Positions 16,187 through 24,119 of a DNA stretch of 39,591 nt are shown here, one piece after another (positions within the stretch are counted from its first letter, which is position 1; each line of letters starts with the position of its first letter). The notes under the pieces were generated by a model. That model ran no database searches. It saw only the letters and a program-made list of their open reading frames with translations, and had not been told where the DNA came from. The DNA lies in the NCBI GenBank assembly GCA_002395085.1, contig DGVV01000098.1, positions 1 through 39,591 of the forward strand. Reading direction: 5' to 3'. The DNA is from Ruminococcus sp. UBA4275 (GTDB lineage Bacteria > Bacillota > Clostridia > Oscillospirales > Ruminococcaceae). A program made the translations under genes and the position numbers.

Positions 16187-16765
16187 TCAGAACGGAACTT
16201 CACCGTCACTGAGGATTTCTTCAAAATCTCCGAGGTCACCGATGGACAGCGCATCCTGTGCGGGTGCAGCTGCTGCGGGACGTGCCGGCGCATTGCCGTA
16301 GCCGCCCTGCGGAGCAGCGTTCTGGGCGTAGCCGCCCTGCTGACCGCCGTTGTAACCTCCCTGCTGCTGATAGCCGCCGCCCTGCTGAGCGTAGCCACCG
16401 CCGCCGTAGTTGTTGCCGCCGTAATTACCGCCGTCCTGTCCGCCCTTAGACTCACAGAAGCTGACGTTATCGACCTGCACGTTCATACGATAATGCTTCA
16501 CACCGTTATTATCGGTGTAATTATCATTACGGAGCTGACCCTCTACAAGAATCATATTGCCCTTAGCGAAATAGCGGGACACAAACTCTGCCGTCTGTCT
16601 CCAAGCGACACAATCGACAAAATCCGTCTCACGCTCGCCAGTCTGCTGATTCTTGAACTGACGATTGATCGCGATCGAAAAGCGAACAACAGGAATGCCG
16701 GAGGTCGTCTGCCGAAATTCGGGATCCTTGGTCAGACGTCCCATTAAGATAACCTTGTTCAGCAT
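16187..16765 (-). CDS. ssb: Single-stranded DNA-binding protein
   Basis: 192 residues: N-terminal OB fold (about 1-108; MLNKVILMGRLTKDPEFR, then FVDCVAWRQTAEF), a long Gly/Gln/Tyr-rich disordered linker (about 110-165) and an acidic tip ending DGEVPF, which recruits replication and repair proteins. It coats single-stranded DNA. The linker is of low complexity (NYGG, QQGGY repeats). The place between rpsF and rpsR is the standard one. Confidence 0.96.
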   Translation of the reverse strand: MLNKVILMGRLTKDPEFRQTTSGIPVVRFSIAINRQFKNQQTGERETDFVDCVAWRQTAEFVSRYFAKGNMILVEGQLRNDNYTDNNGVKHYRMNVQVDNVSFCESKGGQDGGNYGGNNYGGGGYAQQGGGYQQQGGYNGGQQGGYAQNAAPQGGYGNAPARPAAAAPAQDALSIGDLGDFEEILSDGEVPF

Positions 16766-16792
16766 AACGCGAACCTCCTTTACAGATTGTGA

Positions 16793-17107
16793 TTACTCAG
16801 CCGCTTTGACGGTAATCATGGAACGCAGAACGCCGTCCGTGATGTTGAGGACGCGGTCCAGCTCCTTCGGGAACTCCGGTGCAGACGTAAAGTTCGCGAC
16901 GATGTAATAGCCATCGGTCTCGTAGTTTGCGTTGCCGTAGTGGATCGGGTATGCGAGCTTGCGCTTGCCCCACTCATCAATCTCACCCAGCTCGCCATTG
17001 TCTGCGATAAGAGCCTTGAACTTCTCCCAAGTTGCCTGAACAGCCTCTTCGCCGTTCTTCAGGCTCAGGATGAGCATCAGCTCATAGGATGCAGAAAGCT
17101 TTGCCAT
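16793..17107 (-). CDS. rpsF: 30S ribosomal protein S6
   Basis: 104 residues with the S6 ferredoxin-like fold: ASYELMLILS, then the conserved IDEWGKRKLAYPI and GYYIVANF strands. It pairs with S18 on the small-subunit platform. First gene of the operon, preceded by GAAGGAGG and a structured leader. Confidence 0.96.
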   Translation of the reverse strand: MAKLSASYELMLILSLKNGEEAVQATWEKFKALIADNGELGEIDEWGKRKLAYPIHYGNANYETDGYYIVANFTSAPEFPKELDRVLNITDGVLRSMITVKAAE

Positions 17108-17112
17108 GTTCG

Positions 17113-17205
17113 ATACACCTCCTTCTGGATAAAGCCCGTCCGTTCAAAAATTTCGGGCGGACAAGGAATGACGCGGCATTGCCGCGGTACAGAAACCGTA
17201 CCTGA
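17113..17205 (-). promoter_or_regulatory. Structured rpsF leader, possible S6:S18 autoregulatory site
   Basis: Between promoter and rpsF the minus-strand RNA forms three hairpins in a row: GGTAC/GTACC, GCGGC-AAT-GCCGC, and GCCCG/CGGGC just before the ribosome site. Many bacteria regulate rpsF through a leader bound by the S6:S18 complex. That this is such a leader is inferred from position; the diagnostic CCG bulge was not proven. Confidence 0.4.
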
Positions 17206-17207
17206 AT

Positions 17208-17236
17208 ATTATAGCAGATTTCCGGATATTTGTCAA
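17208..17236 (-). promoter_or_regulatory. Promoter of rpsF-ssb-rpsR
   Basis: Minus strand: TTGACA (17236-17231), 17-bp spacer, TATAAT (17213-17208). Both boxes match consensus. Confidence 0.93.
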
Positions 17237-17252
17237 GGGTATTTTGCAAATT

Positions 17253-18431
17253 TTACGTGGTTTCGCTCGTAATCTGCGTTGTATGATCGTTTCCGCCGGA
17301 AGTGGTTTCGGGGGATGTGGTTTCGGCGGCAGTTGTTTCCGTGGTGGTGCTGATCGTTTCGGTGGTTTCCGGCAGCGGCGCAACCGGAATATACGTCGTT
17401 GTGGTCTGCGGAATGATGGGCGTGAGATTCTCCGGCGCAGGCAGCGCAACAGTCGGTGCGCCCTCCTGTGAGTAATCGTAGAAGCAGACATTGAGGTCTA
17501 CATCGCCCGAAATGCCTGCAACCTCCGCCGTGCTGCTGTATTGCCACATATCGTAATCGTAAATGTAGGTCGGGCCGTCGCCGTATTCAGCAAGCCAGAA
17601 GGGAATCCCCTGCAAGCGCGGCAGATCGAGTTTCAGCAGGCTAGTGCGCTTATTCTGGTAATACATCGGCTGATAGCCAAAGCTTTCGATATTCTGACAG
17701 AATGCCAGCACGCTGTTCGTCAGCACATCCACCGGCACATAATCGGTGCGGGCTTTGTCGCCGTTAAAGACCAGTTCCCAGTCAAATGCCACAGGGAAAT
17801 CCAGTTCATAGCCGTAGAGATGTTCCGCAGTAAAGACTGCTTCCTCAACCGCTTCCTCCTCTGTGACCGCCTGCGAATAAAAATACGCGCCGACCTTCAG
17901 CCCGACGGACTTTGCACCTTGATAGAACCGGTCGAAACTCTCATCCGCCTTGATATGACCCGTGCCGTAGCCGCGGTAGCCGACGCGCAGCATCACAAAG
18001 TCGATGCCGTCCTCCCTGACCGCATTCCAGTCATTCACGGTATTATGCGCAGAGAGGTCAATGCCGGTCAGCACATTGACATTGCCTTCGTCATCCAGAG
18101 AAACCACGCGCTTATCCTCTGTTTCACAGAGGTTTTCCAGCGGATGTTTTGTCAGTGCGACATCAGACAGTACCGGCAGCCAGATTTGCCCGAATGTATC
18201 ATCTTTCAGATAAATCTTATTTCCGGCGCGATCATAATTATGCATGACAGCAACCGGTTCAAAGAACGGCTGTGTCTCCTCCGGCACTTCCGGTTCTGCG
18301 TATGCAGCAAGCTGTGTGCGGAGCGAGGTAATCGTCCGGTTACGGTTGCAGACAGTCAGGGCAAGCGCAGCAACCGTCACCGCTGCCGCTGCCGATGGAA
18401 CACAAATCGCCATGATTTTCTTATAATTCAT
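17253..18431 (-). CDS. Membrane-anchored GH25 lysozyme-like muramidase with Thr-rich tail
   Basis: 392 residues. A signal-anchor spans about 8-27, followed by a short stalk and a region without recognised domain (50-118). The GH25 domain covers about 120-320. GIDLSAHN (123-130) carries the first Asp; the catalytic pair lies in DFPVAFDWE (D217, E219); MWQYSS and GDVDLNVC close the barrel. GH25 enzymes cut the MurNAc-GlcNAc bond of peptidoglycan. The last 60 residues are Pro/Thr-rich (TTTETTAAETTSPETTS), like the linkers of the dockerin proteins here, but no domain follows. It is a single gene with its own promoter and probably remodels the wall from the outer membrane face. Confidence 0.9.
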   Translation of the reverse strand: MNYKKIMAICVPSAAAAVTVAALALTVCNRNRTITSLRTQLAAYAEPEVPEETQPFFEPVAVMHNYDRAGNKIYLKDDTFGQIWLPVLSDVALTKHPLENLCETEDKRVVSLDDEGNVNVLTGIDLSAHNTVNDWNAVREDGIDFVMLRVGYRGYGTGHIKADESFDRFYQGAKSVGLKVGAYFYSQAVTEEEAVEEAVFTAEHLYGYELDFPVAFDWELVFNGDKARTDYVPVDVLTNSVLAFCQNIESFGYQPMYYQNKRTSLLKLDLPRLQGIPFWLAEYGDGPTYIYDYDMWQYSSTAEVAGISGDVDLNVCFYDYSQEGAPTVALPAPENLTPIIPQTTTTYIPVAPLPETTETISTTTETTAAETTSPETTSGGNDHTTQITSETT

Positions 18432-18454
18432 ACCGTTCTCCTTTCTTCGATTCT

Positions 18455-18483
18455 ATTATAGCATAATTCCCCTTTCAGCGCAA
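18455..18483 (-). promoter_or_regulatory. Promoter of the GH25 gene
   Basis: Minus strand: TTGCGC (18483-18478), 17-bp spacer, TATAAT (18460-18455), 24 nt before the ATG, with GAAAGGAG between. Confidence 0.8.
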
Positions 18484-18533
18484 GATGGAAAAACAGGAAT
18501 TCATAAAATCCTCATATCATCGCAATTCCGCTC

Positions 18534-18562
18534 TTGACCGCCGCTTTGCGATGTGGTATAAT
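18534..18562 (+). promoter_or_regulatory. Promoter of the DUF5662 gene
   Basis: TTGACC (18534-18539), 17-bp spacer, TATAAT (18557-18562). Confidence 0.88.
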
Positions 18563-18594
18563 AGTAGTACAGATTACAGAAGGAGCGACCATTC

Positions 18595-19119
18595 ATGCAT
18601 CCGATTGCACATTTCCGCACTATTACCCATCACCGGCACGTTGTCATGCAGCACTGCATCAAGGCAGGCATCCCGATTCAGGGTTTGCTGCATGACCTCT
18701 CGAAATATACACCCGCAGAGTTTATCCCCGGTATGCTGTATTATCAGGGCACGCGCAGTCCCAATGAGGCAGAGCGGGAGAAAAACGGCTATTCTGCTGC
18801 GTGGATGCACCACAAGGGCAGAAACAAGCATCATTTTGAGTATTGGATTGACGTCAATCCGGTCTCGAAGGTCTATGAACCGGTTGAAATGCCCAACCGC
18901 TATCTCATCGAGATGTTCTGTGACCGCGTTGCTGCAAGCAAGGTCTACCGCGGAGAACAGTATCGGGACAGCGACCCGCTCGATTATTTTCTTCTCGGCA
19001 TGAAGCGCGGCAGACCGATGCATCCCAAAACCGCCAAAAAGCTCCACAAGCTGCTGAAAATGCTCGCAGAACAGGGCGAGGATGCAACCTTTGCCTACAT
19101 CCGCCGCATCCGGAAGTAA
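18595..19119 (+). CDS. DUF5662-type protein
   Basis: 174 residues, His-rich. The N-terminal half has HHRHVVMQHC and LLHDLSKYTPAEF (H33, D34), and the middle has AWMHHKGRNKHHFEYW. The repeated His/Asp residues could bind a metal, as in HD-type hydrolases, but the activity is unknown. The pattern fits DUF5662 proteins common in gut Bacillota. Ribosome site AGAAGGAG precedes the ATG at 18595. Single gene with its own promoter; 19120-19212 holds only inverted repeats (GCATAT/ATATGC, CTTTGCGG/CCGCAAAG) without a T-run. Confidence 0.75.
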   Translation: MHPIAHFRTITHHRHVVMQHCIKAGIPIQGLLHDLSKYTPAEFIPGMLYYQGTRSPNEAEREKNGYSAAWMHHKGRNKHHFEYWIDVNPVSKVYEPVEMPNRYLIEMFCDRVAASKVYRGEQYRDSDPLDYFLLGMKRGRPMHPKTAKKLHKLLKMLAEQGEDATFAYIRRIRK

Positions 19120-19212
19120 GCAGATTCCGCTGCATATTCTTATGATATGCGCAGACTTTGCGGTCTGAGAACGCCCCCTGCCCGTCTCCCGCAAAGCTGT
19201 CTGCCGCCCTTC

Positions 19213-19241
19213 TTGACTTTTCCCTGAGAGTATGTTATACT
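19213..19241 (+). promoter_or_regulatory. Promoter of the lipoprotein gene
   Basis: TTGACT (19213-19218), 17-bp spacer, TATACT (19236-19241). Confidence 0.85.
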
Positions 19242-19285
19242 TGATAATACAAGCAAAAGATTACAAACAGAAAGGATGAACAGCT

Positions 19286-20323
19286 ATGAAATTTCAGCCT
19301 CTCGCAGCCGCCTGTCTGGTTTGCACACTGCTTTGCGGCTGCGGCGCGAAAACGCCGGATACACAATCCGCCGAAACTACAACTGTCCCCGCTGAAACCT
19401 CTGCAACGGACAGCGCCGGCAACCAGCCCGCAAGCGATTTCGTCATCGAAGGTACAGATGCCAAAACCGTGATGCTTGGCGACGGCACTGTCTACCTGAT
19501 TCTCGAAGATGAAGCGCTCATTGAGAAAACTGCTGACGGTCTCGTCTGGGATTACCTTTCCAACACCCTCCGCCTCACCTTCCCGGATGATTGGCTCAAC
19601 CGCTTCACCATCCGCGGCACAAGCGTCTACTGCAAAGCCTGCTTCAATCCGGAAGATTACAGCGGTGAGTTGTTCTCCATCAATTTTGTGGACGAAAAGA
19701 GCATGGCATCCGGCCCGAAATATGATGCGCTGCTCGGTGTCTACCGCGGAATGTTCGTGACGGCAAAACGCTGCGAAAATCCCAATTACGACGAAACAGA
19801 CAATGAACAGCTTGCAGAATATACCGATATGGCGAATGACCTCAGCATGGTGTTCGGCAGCGCACAGGTCAACGGCAACAAGGATTACAAGCCGGTGCTG
19901 CTGGATCAGTACGCACCTGTTCAGGCAGAAGATCACTCGAAACTGCTTGGATGCTGGAATCAGACCGATGCCGCCGGCGACCCCGCTGCGAATTTCTATC
20001 CGTTCGCAGTCTTCCGCGGCAGAGACAGCGCCTTCGGTTACAAATACGGCACAAATGATCTCGCGTTCGGATCGTTCCTTGTCAACCAGAAAGCAAAGGA
20101 TTACATCTGGAATACCGATAACTGGGGCGACGCGGGTCTTGTGTTCGCAAATGGCTGCGCCTACCGCGTGACCTATTTCGAGTCTGCGCCCATGACACTT
20201 CGCTTTGAGCTGATTTCCGGCGATCCGGAAAATGATATGCTCTCCAAATCCGGTTTCACGTTTGACCGCGACTATCAGGAGATTCATCAGAGCGGCGATG
20301 ATGACGCCGAAGTGGAATTCTAA
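19286..20323 (+). CDS. Lipoprotein of unknown function
   Basis: 345 residues. The signal peptide ends in lipobox LCGC (Cys19 becomes the lipidated residue), followed by a Thr/Ala-rich spacer (25-50). The mature part is mixed alpha/beta with many aromatic residues (GLVWDYLSNTLRLTFPDDW, then FAVFRGRDSAFGYKYGTND); I do not recognise a family. It should be anchored to the outer face of the membrane. AGAAAGGA precedes the ATG at 19286. It has its own promoter and terminator. Confidence 0.8.
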   Translation: MKFQPLAAACLVCTLLCGCGAKTPDTQSAETTTVPAETSATDSAGNQPASDFVIEGTDAKTVMLGDGTVYLILEDEALIEKTADGLVWDYLSNTLRLTFPDDWLNRFTIRGTSVYCKACFNPEDYSGELFSINFVDEKSMASGPKYDALLGVYRGMFVTAKRCENPNYDETDNEQLAEYTDMANDLSMVFGSAQVNGNKDYKPVLLDQYAPVQAEDHSKLLGCWNQTDAAGDPAANFYPFAVFRGRDSAFGYKYGTNDLAFGSFLVNQKAKDYIWNTDNWGDAGLVFANGCAYRVTYFESAPMTLRFELISGDPENDMLSKSGFTFDRDYQEIHQSGDDDAEVEF

Positions 20324-20330
20324 ACAAAGC

Positions 20331-20364
20331 AAACGGCATCCTGCACGCACAGGATGCCGTTTTT
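20331..20364 (+). terminator. Terminator after the lipoprotein gene
   Basis: AAACGGCATCCTG pairs with CAGGATGCCGTTTT around a 6-nt loop, ending in a T-run. Confidence 0.92.
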
Positions 20365-20391
20365 GCAGTTTCATCTGAAGATTGCCAAGCA

Positions 20392-20428
20392 CAAAAACAG
20401 CCCCGCAGAATAGCTCTGCGAGGCTGTT
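20392..20428 (-). terminator. Terminator of rplM-rpsI
   Basis: Minus strand: AAACAGCCTCGCAGA pairs with TCTGCGGGGCTGTTT with one mismatch around GCTAT, then TTGTG. Confidence 0.82.
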
Positions 20429-20462
20429 TGCTGCATATTTGCGGGATTCTCTGAAACGAAAA

Positions 20463-20879
20463 TCAGCGCTTGGAGAACTGCGGAGCGCGACGTGCAGCCT
20501 TGAGACCGTACTTCTTTCTCTCCTTCATTCTCGGATCACGAGTCAGGTAACCAGCCTTCTTCAGTGCGGAACGCAGCTCTGCGTTTGCCTGAAGCAGGGC
20601 ACGGGAGATACCGTGACGGATTGCACCAGCCTGACCGGTCACGCCGCCGCCAGCGACGGTGCAAACGACATCATACTGTGCTGCGGTCTCAGTCAGCTCC
20701 AGCGGCTGACGGACAATCAGCTTCAGGGTATCGAGACCAAAGTAGTCGTCGATGGATCTGCCGTTGATGGTAACATTGCCGGAGCCCGGATACAGGCGGA
20801 CTCTTGCGACAGAGTGCTTTCTTCTGCCAGTGCCGTAGAAAGACTTCAGCTTTGCTTCGTAGGAAACTGCTTCACTCAT
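20463..20879 (-). CDS. rpsI: 30S ribosomal protein S9
   Basis: 138 residues. GTGRRKHSVARVRL, GGGVTGQAGAIRHGISRAL and the basic C-terminal tail RMKERKKYGLKAARRAPQFSKR, which reaches the P-site tRNA, are diagnostic. It follows rplM by 18 bp in the usual operon. Confidence 0.97.
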   Translation of the reverse strand: MSEAVSYEAKLKSFYGTGRRKHSVARVRLYPGSGNVTINGRSIDDYFGLDTLKLIVRQPLELTETAAQYDVVCTVAGGGVTGQAGAIRHGISRALLQANAELRSALKKAGYLTRDPRMKERKKYGLKAARRAPQFSKR

Positions 20880-20897
20880 GGTTTATGGGCTCCTTTC

Positions 20898-21326
20898 TTA
20901 CAGTGTCCACAGCTCAGGCTTCTGAGCTGCATTCTTATGCTCTGCATCGGCATAGACGCGGAGGCGCTTCATAGAGGTTCTGCCAATGTGATTGTTCGGC
21001 AGCATACCCTCGATTGCAATGTACATTGCGTGCTCCGGATTCTTCTCCATCAGGTCACGGTAGGAGACCTTCTTGAGGTGGCCGATCCAGCCGGTGTGCC
21101 AGATCTCGAACTTCTGATCGAGCTTCTTGCCGGTGAGAACTGCCTTGCCGCAGTTGATGATGATGACGTGGTCACCGCAATCGACGTTCGGGGTGAAATC
21201 GACCTTGTGCTTGCCGCGCAGGAGAGCGGCAGCCTTTGCAGCGGTGCGGCCAAGGGGCTGACCTGCTGCGTCAATGATATACCATTTACGGTTGATGTCT
21301 GCAACCTTCGGCATAGTGGTTGACAT
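20898..21326 (-). CDS. rplM: 50S ribosomal protein L13
   Basis: 142 residues. KWYIIDAAGQPLGRTA, VDCGDHVIIINCGKAVLTGKK and GMLPNNHIGRTSMKRLRVY are diagnostic. The ATG at 21326 follows ATGGAGGAACG, so the longer open frame upstream (to 21365) is rejected. L13 binds 23S rRNA early in large-subunit assembly. Cotranscribed with rpsI. Confidence 0.97.
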   Translation of the reverse strand: MSTTMPKVADINRKWYIIDAAGQPLGRTAAKAAALLRGKHKVDFTPNVDCGDHVIIINCGKAVLTGKKLDQKFEIWHTGWIGHLKKVSYRDLMEKNPEHAMYIAIEGMLPNNHIGRTSMKRLRVYADAEHKNAAQKPELWTL

Positions 21327-21355
21327 AGTACGTTCCTCCATATTAGTTGTTAGGT

Positions 21356-21403
21356 CGCTGAACACAGCGCCGGCTCACGGGGACGAGCCTGTCTTTTTCA
21401 GCG
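21356..21403 (-). promoter_or_regulatory. Structured rplM leader (possible L13 leader)
   Basis: Minus-strand RNA: outer stem CGCTGAA/TTCAGCG, inner hairpin GGCTC-N8-GAGCC. It begins 10 nt after the -10 box and ends 30 nt before the ATG. An L13 autoregulatory leader is known in Bacillota; identity here is inferred from position and fold only. Confidence 0.5.
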
Positions 21404-21412
21404 TGCCTACTT

Positions 21413-21441
21413 ATTATACTCGATTCCCGGCGCATTGTCAA
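21413..21441 (-). promoter_or_regulatory. Promoter of rplM-rpsI
   Basis: Minus strand: TTGACA (21441-21436), 17-bp spacer, TATAAT (21418-21413). Confidence 0.93.
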
Positions 21442-21558
21442 TCGGCAAAACGCCGAAATTTGCAAATATATCGCTCGCTCTCTCGGATTCTCTTGATTTC
21501 TCGCCGGATTGCTCGTTTTCTCGGATTTCATTTCAGTTTTACGCAGCGGGATTCCGGA

Positions 21559-22557
21559 TCAGGTCAGCTTCTCGTATTCGTGCTTCTTCGGGCGGTCCAT
21601 GAGCGCCTGCACTGCCTCACGGACATCGGCATCCTCATAGAGAACATGGTACAGCGCCTCGGTGATCGGCATTTCCACATCGTAGCGGCGCGCAAGACCG
21701 TAAGCCGCATTACAGCAATAGTAGCCCTCAACTGTACCCACCTGCCGCACAGCATCATACGGCTTGACGCCCTGTCCGATCAGGATACCGGCGCGGCGGT
21801 TGCGGGAGTGCATGGAGGTGCAGGTGACAATGAGATCGCCCAGACCCGTCAGACCCGCGAAAGTATTGGTGCGCGAACCCAGCGCCGAGCCAAGCCGCTC
21901 GATCTCATGCAGGCCTCTGGTCATGAGCATGGCTTTGGTATTGTCACCGAAGCCGAGGCCGTCTGAGACGCCCGCTGCCAGTGCGATGACATTCTTGAGC
22001 GCGCCGCCCAGTTCGCAGCCGGTCACGTCGTCGTTGATATAGACGCGGAACGTCGGGGAGCTGAACCACTCCTGCACAAGATAGGCAGCCGTTGCGCTGC
22101 GGCTTGCCGCCACCACACTCGTCGGGATATTGCGCCCGACCTCCTCTGCGTGCGAAGGGCCGGTCAGCACAACATAGGTTGCCTGCGGCAGTTCCTCTGC
22201 AAATAGGGTACTCATGAGCTTATAGCTGCCCTCCTCAATGCCCTTGCCGGCATTGACCACGACCGTCCCCCCCTTGAGATACGGCGCAACCTTCTTGCAG
22301 GTATCGCGCACATAATTGGAAGGAATCGCGAACAGCACCAGATCGCTGTTGCGAATGACCTCCAGATCGGTTGTCAGGGAGATGCCGTTCGGGATCTTGA
22401 CGCCGGGCAGCTTTTCCTTCTGCTCGCCGTCGCGGCGCATTGCCTCGATCTCCTCCGGCAGCGCACTCCAGATCGTGATTTCATGCTCCTGCGTTGTGTA
22501 GAGCATAACCGCAAGGGCGGTGCCAAAACCGCCGCCAAGCACTGTGATATTTGCCAT
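21559..22557 (-). CDS. gpsA: Glycerol-3-phosphate dehydrogenase [NAD(P)+]
   Basis: 332 residues. It reduces dihydroxyacetone phosphate to sn-glycerol-3-phosphate, the precursor used by PlsY, whose gene is upstream in the same direction. N-terminal Rossmann fold with VLGGGFGTALA; catalytic region ALKNVIALAAGVSDGLGFGDNTKAML; C-terminal GLTGLGDLIVTCTS. The dinucleotide loop reads GGGFG rather than the usual GxGxWG, one residue short. Two ATGs are 6 nt apart; the one at 22557 is 8 nt after AGGAGG and is preferred. Confidence 0.96.
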   Translation of the reverse strand: MANITVLGGGFGTALAVMLYTTQEHEITIWSALPEEIEAMRRDGEQKEKLPGVKIPNGISLTTDLEVIRNSDLVLFAIPSNYVRDTCKKVAPYLKGGTVVVNAGKGIEEGSYKLMSTLFAEELPQATYVVLTGPSHAEEVGRNIPTSVVAASRSATAAYLVQEWFSSPTFRVYINDDVTGCELGGALKNVIALAAGVSDGLGFGDNTKAMLMTRGLHEIERLGSALGSRTNTFAGLTGLGDLIVTCTSMHSRNRRAGILIGQGVKPYDAVRQVGTVEGYYCCNAAYGLARRYDVEMPITEALYHVLYEDADVREAVQALMDRPKKHEYEKLT

Positions 22558-22612
22558 GTCCATAACCTCCTGAATGTCCGCCGTGGCGGATTGATACCTG
22601 AATCCTGCGCCG

Positions 22613-22951
22613 TTATACGCTGCAAGCTGCCGATTCCTGTGCTGTGAGCCTGACAGCATCTCTGCCGCGCCCTGCCCAGTCGATCAGTTCTGCGGTGATT
22701 TGCGGCGTGATGATCTCCGGCACCGGAAACGGCGTCCGGAACCGCGCCGTACCGCGCACAGCAGTCCCCTGAAACCGGCTGTTCCGCAGCACGGCAAATT
22801 GCCTGCCAAGCGGGCAGAGCATAAACAGCGCCTTGTCTTCCGAGACGATATGCAGCAGCAGATCCGGAGCGTCATACGCCGCCTGTACATACCGGATATA
22901 CGTCTGCCCGCATCGCACAGGACATCGTCTGCCCTTTGCATAAACCGCCAT
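22613..22951 (-). CDS. Small protein of unknown function
   Basis: 112 residues; no family recognised. The ATG directly abuts the stop of the preceding gene (TAGATG), so translation is probably coupled; a separate ribosome site is weak. The sequence is Arg/Cys-rich at the front (KGRRCPVRCGQTYIRYVQA) with a beta-like middle (LLLHIVSEDKALFMLCPLG). It sits between plsY and gpsA, which are usually close neighbours. An overlapping open frame (22684-22968) exists but lacks the coupled start. Confidence 0.5.
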   Translation of the reverse strand: MAVYAKGRRCPVRCGQTYIRYVQAAYDAPDLLLHIVSEDKALFMLCPLGRQFAVLRNSRFQGTAVRGTARFRTPFPVPEIITPQITAELIDWAGRGRDAVRLTAQESAACSV

Positions 22952-23326
22952 CTAGATTCCCCGCTCAAACACCAGATCCATCGCCTTGATCATACCGTAG
23001 CTGTTGAGATTCGTGGGGATGAAGCCGATGAACCGGCAGCCCTTTGCCGACTGCTCCTCTATGATTTTCCGGTGTTCCTCTGATTTTGCGCCGAATACGC
23101 GGTGGATTTCCGCATTGACAAACACATAATGCCGCGCAGGACCGGATGTCTTCTCAAAAATGAGATCCAGCTCCTTGATCTTGCCTTCGCTGTCGATATT
23201 CGTGGGAATCCAGCCGGCATAACGGCAGCCCTTCTGCGCATATTTGTCAATGATCTGACGGTGTTCTTCCGATTTTGCCCCAAACAGTGTCGTGATCTTC
23301 AAATGGACATATTCATAGCGTTCCAT
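22952..23326 (-). CDS. Tandem DUF4177-like protein
   Basis: 124 residues made of two copies of one repeat of about 60 residues: YEYVHLKITTLFGAKSEEHR...GCRYAGWIPTNIDSEGKIKELDLIFEK and the matching second copy with VFGAKSEEHRKII and GCRFIGFIPTNLNSYGMIK. The pattern (a beta strand, a helix, then a GCR-hydrophobic turn) resembles DUF4177 proteins, normally single-copy and about 60 residues. The function is unknown. Preceded by GGAGATG and part of the der-plsY-gpsA strand. Confidence 0.7.
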   Translation of the reverse strand: MERYEYVHLKITTLFGAKSEEHRQIIDKYAQKGCRYAGWIPTNIDSEGKIKELDLIFEKTSGPARHYVFVNAEIHRVFGAKSEEHRKIIEEQSAKGCRFIGFIPTNLNSYGMIKAMDLVFERGI

Positions 23327-23374
23327 AATTTCATCTCCTGTAGTTTATGGGTGCAGATAGCGGATTACTCGATT

Positions 23375-24064
23375 TTACGTTGTTTTCTTTGCCCCGATAC
23401 GTCGTTCCGTACCGGTTCTGAGCCGCTGGATGTTCTCGCGGTGACTCCAGATGATCAGTACAGCATCCACCGCGATCATAGCAGTATAAAGCCATGCCAT
23501 ATTCCACTTCGCGCCGTGCTGGAAATGCTCCAGAAACAGTGTCGCCGGCACAACACAGATTGTTGCGATGATCGACGAGAGCGAGACATATTTGGAAAGC
23601 CCCAGCACAATGCCGAAAATCAAAAGCAGAATCACAAACAGCAGCGGATTGACGACCAGAAAAACACTGACGCCGACCAGCACACCCTTTCCGCCCTTGA
23701 ATCCGTGCCAGAGCGGGAAAATATGCCCCAGCACAACGAAAATAGCGGTGACATAGCAGACCCACCGGAAATTCCGGCTGCCGTCGCTGAGCGGCGCCCA
23801 CGCGAGCGTTTCAGCAATCCACTGGGAAAGTCCGATTGCTGCCGCGCCCTTGCCGAGGTCGATGATGAGTGTCAGGATGCCGCAGCCCTTGCCGAAGCAG
23901 CGCAGCACATTTGTCAGACCCGCATTGCCGCTGCCGAATTTGCGCACATCCTCATGTTTCAGCGCGCGCACGCTCATAATTGCGCCGCTGATACTGCCAA
24001 AGAGATAGCCGATCACTGCTGCGATCAGAATACTGAGAACATAGCCAAGAACCGTTCCCTGCAT
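23375..24064 (-). CDS. plsY: Acyl-phosphate:glycerol-3-phosphate acyltransferase
   Basis: 229 residues with about six membrane segments. PlsY moves an acyl group from acyl-phosphate to glycerol-3-phosphate, the first committed step of phospholipid synthesis. All three conserved motifs are present: GYLFGSISGAI near the N-terminus, RKFGSGNAGLTNVLR, and GHIFPLWHGFKGGKGV. The C-terminus ends in a basic tail (TERRIGAKK). Located between der and gpsA, a common Clostridia arrangement. Confidence 0.95.
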   Translation of the reverse strand: MQGTVLGYVLSILIAAVIGYLFGSISGAIMSVRALKHEDVRKFGSGNAGLTNVLRCFGKGCGILTLIIDLGKGAAAIGLSQWIAETLAWAPLSDGSRNFRWVCYVTAIFVVLGHIFPLWHGFKGGKGVLVGVSVFLVVNPLLFVILLLIFGIVLGLSKYVSLSSIIATICVVPATLFLEHFQHGAKWNMAWLYTAMIAVDAVLIIWSHRENIQRLRTGTERRIGAKKTT

Positions 24065-24119
24065 GAATAACCGTTCCTCTCATATTGATGTTGCCCGCAT
24101 CAGCGGGATGCCGATTCGC

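Noticed and set aside
15904..17107. A plus-strand gene across ssb and rpsF suggested by open frames
   Set aside because: S6, SSB and S18 are unmistakable on the minus strand with promoter, leader and terminator.
22684..22968. A 94-codon minus-strand frame overlapping the small ORF 22613-22951
   Set aside because: It would begin inside the preceding gene without a ribosome site, whereas the alternative has a coupled TAGATG start.
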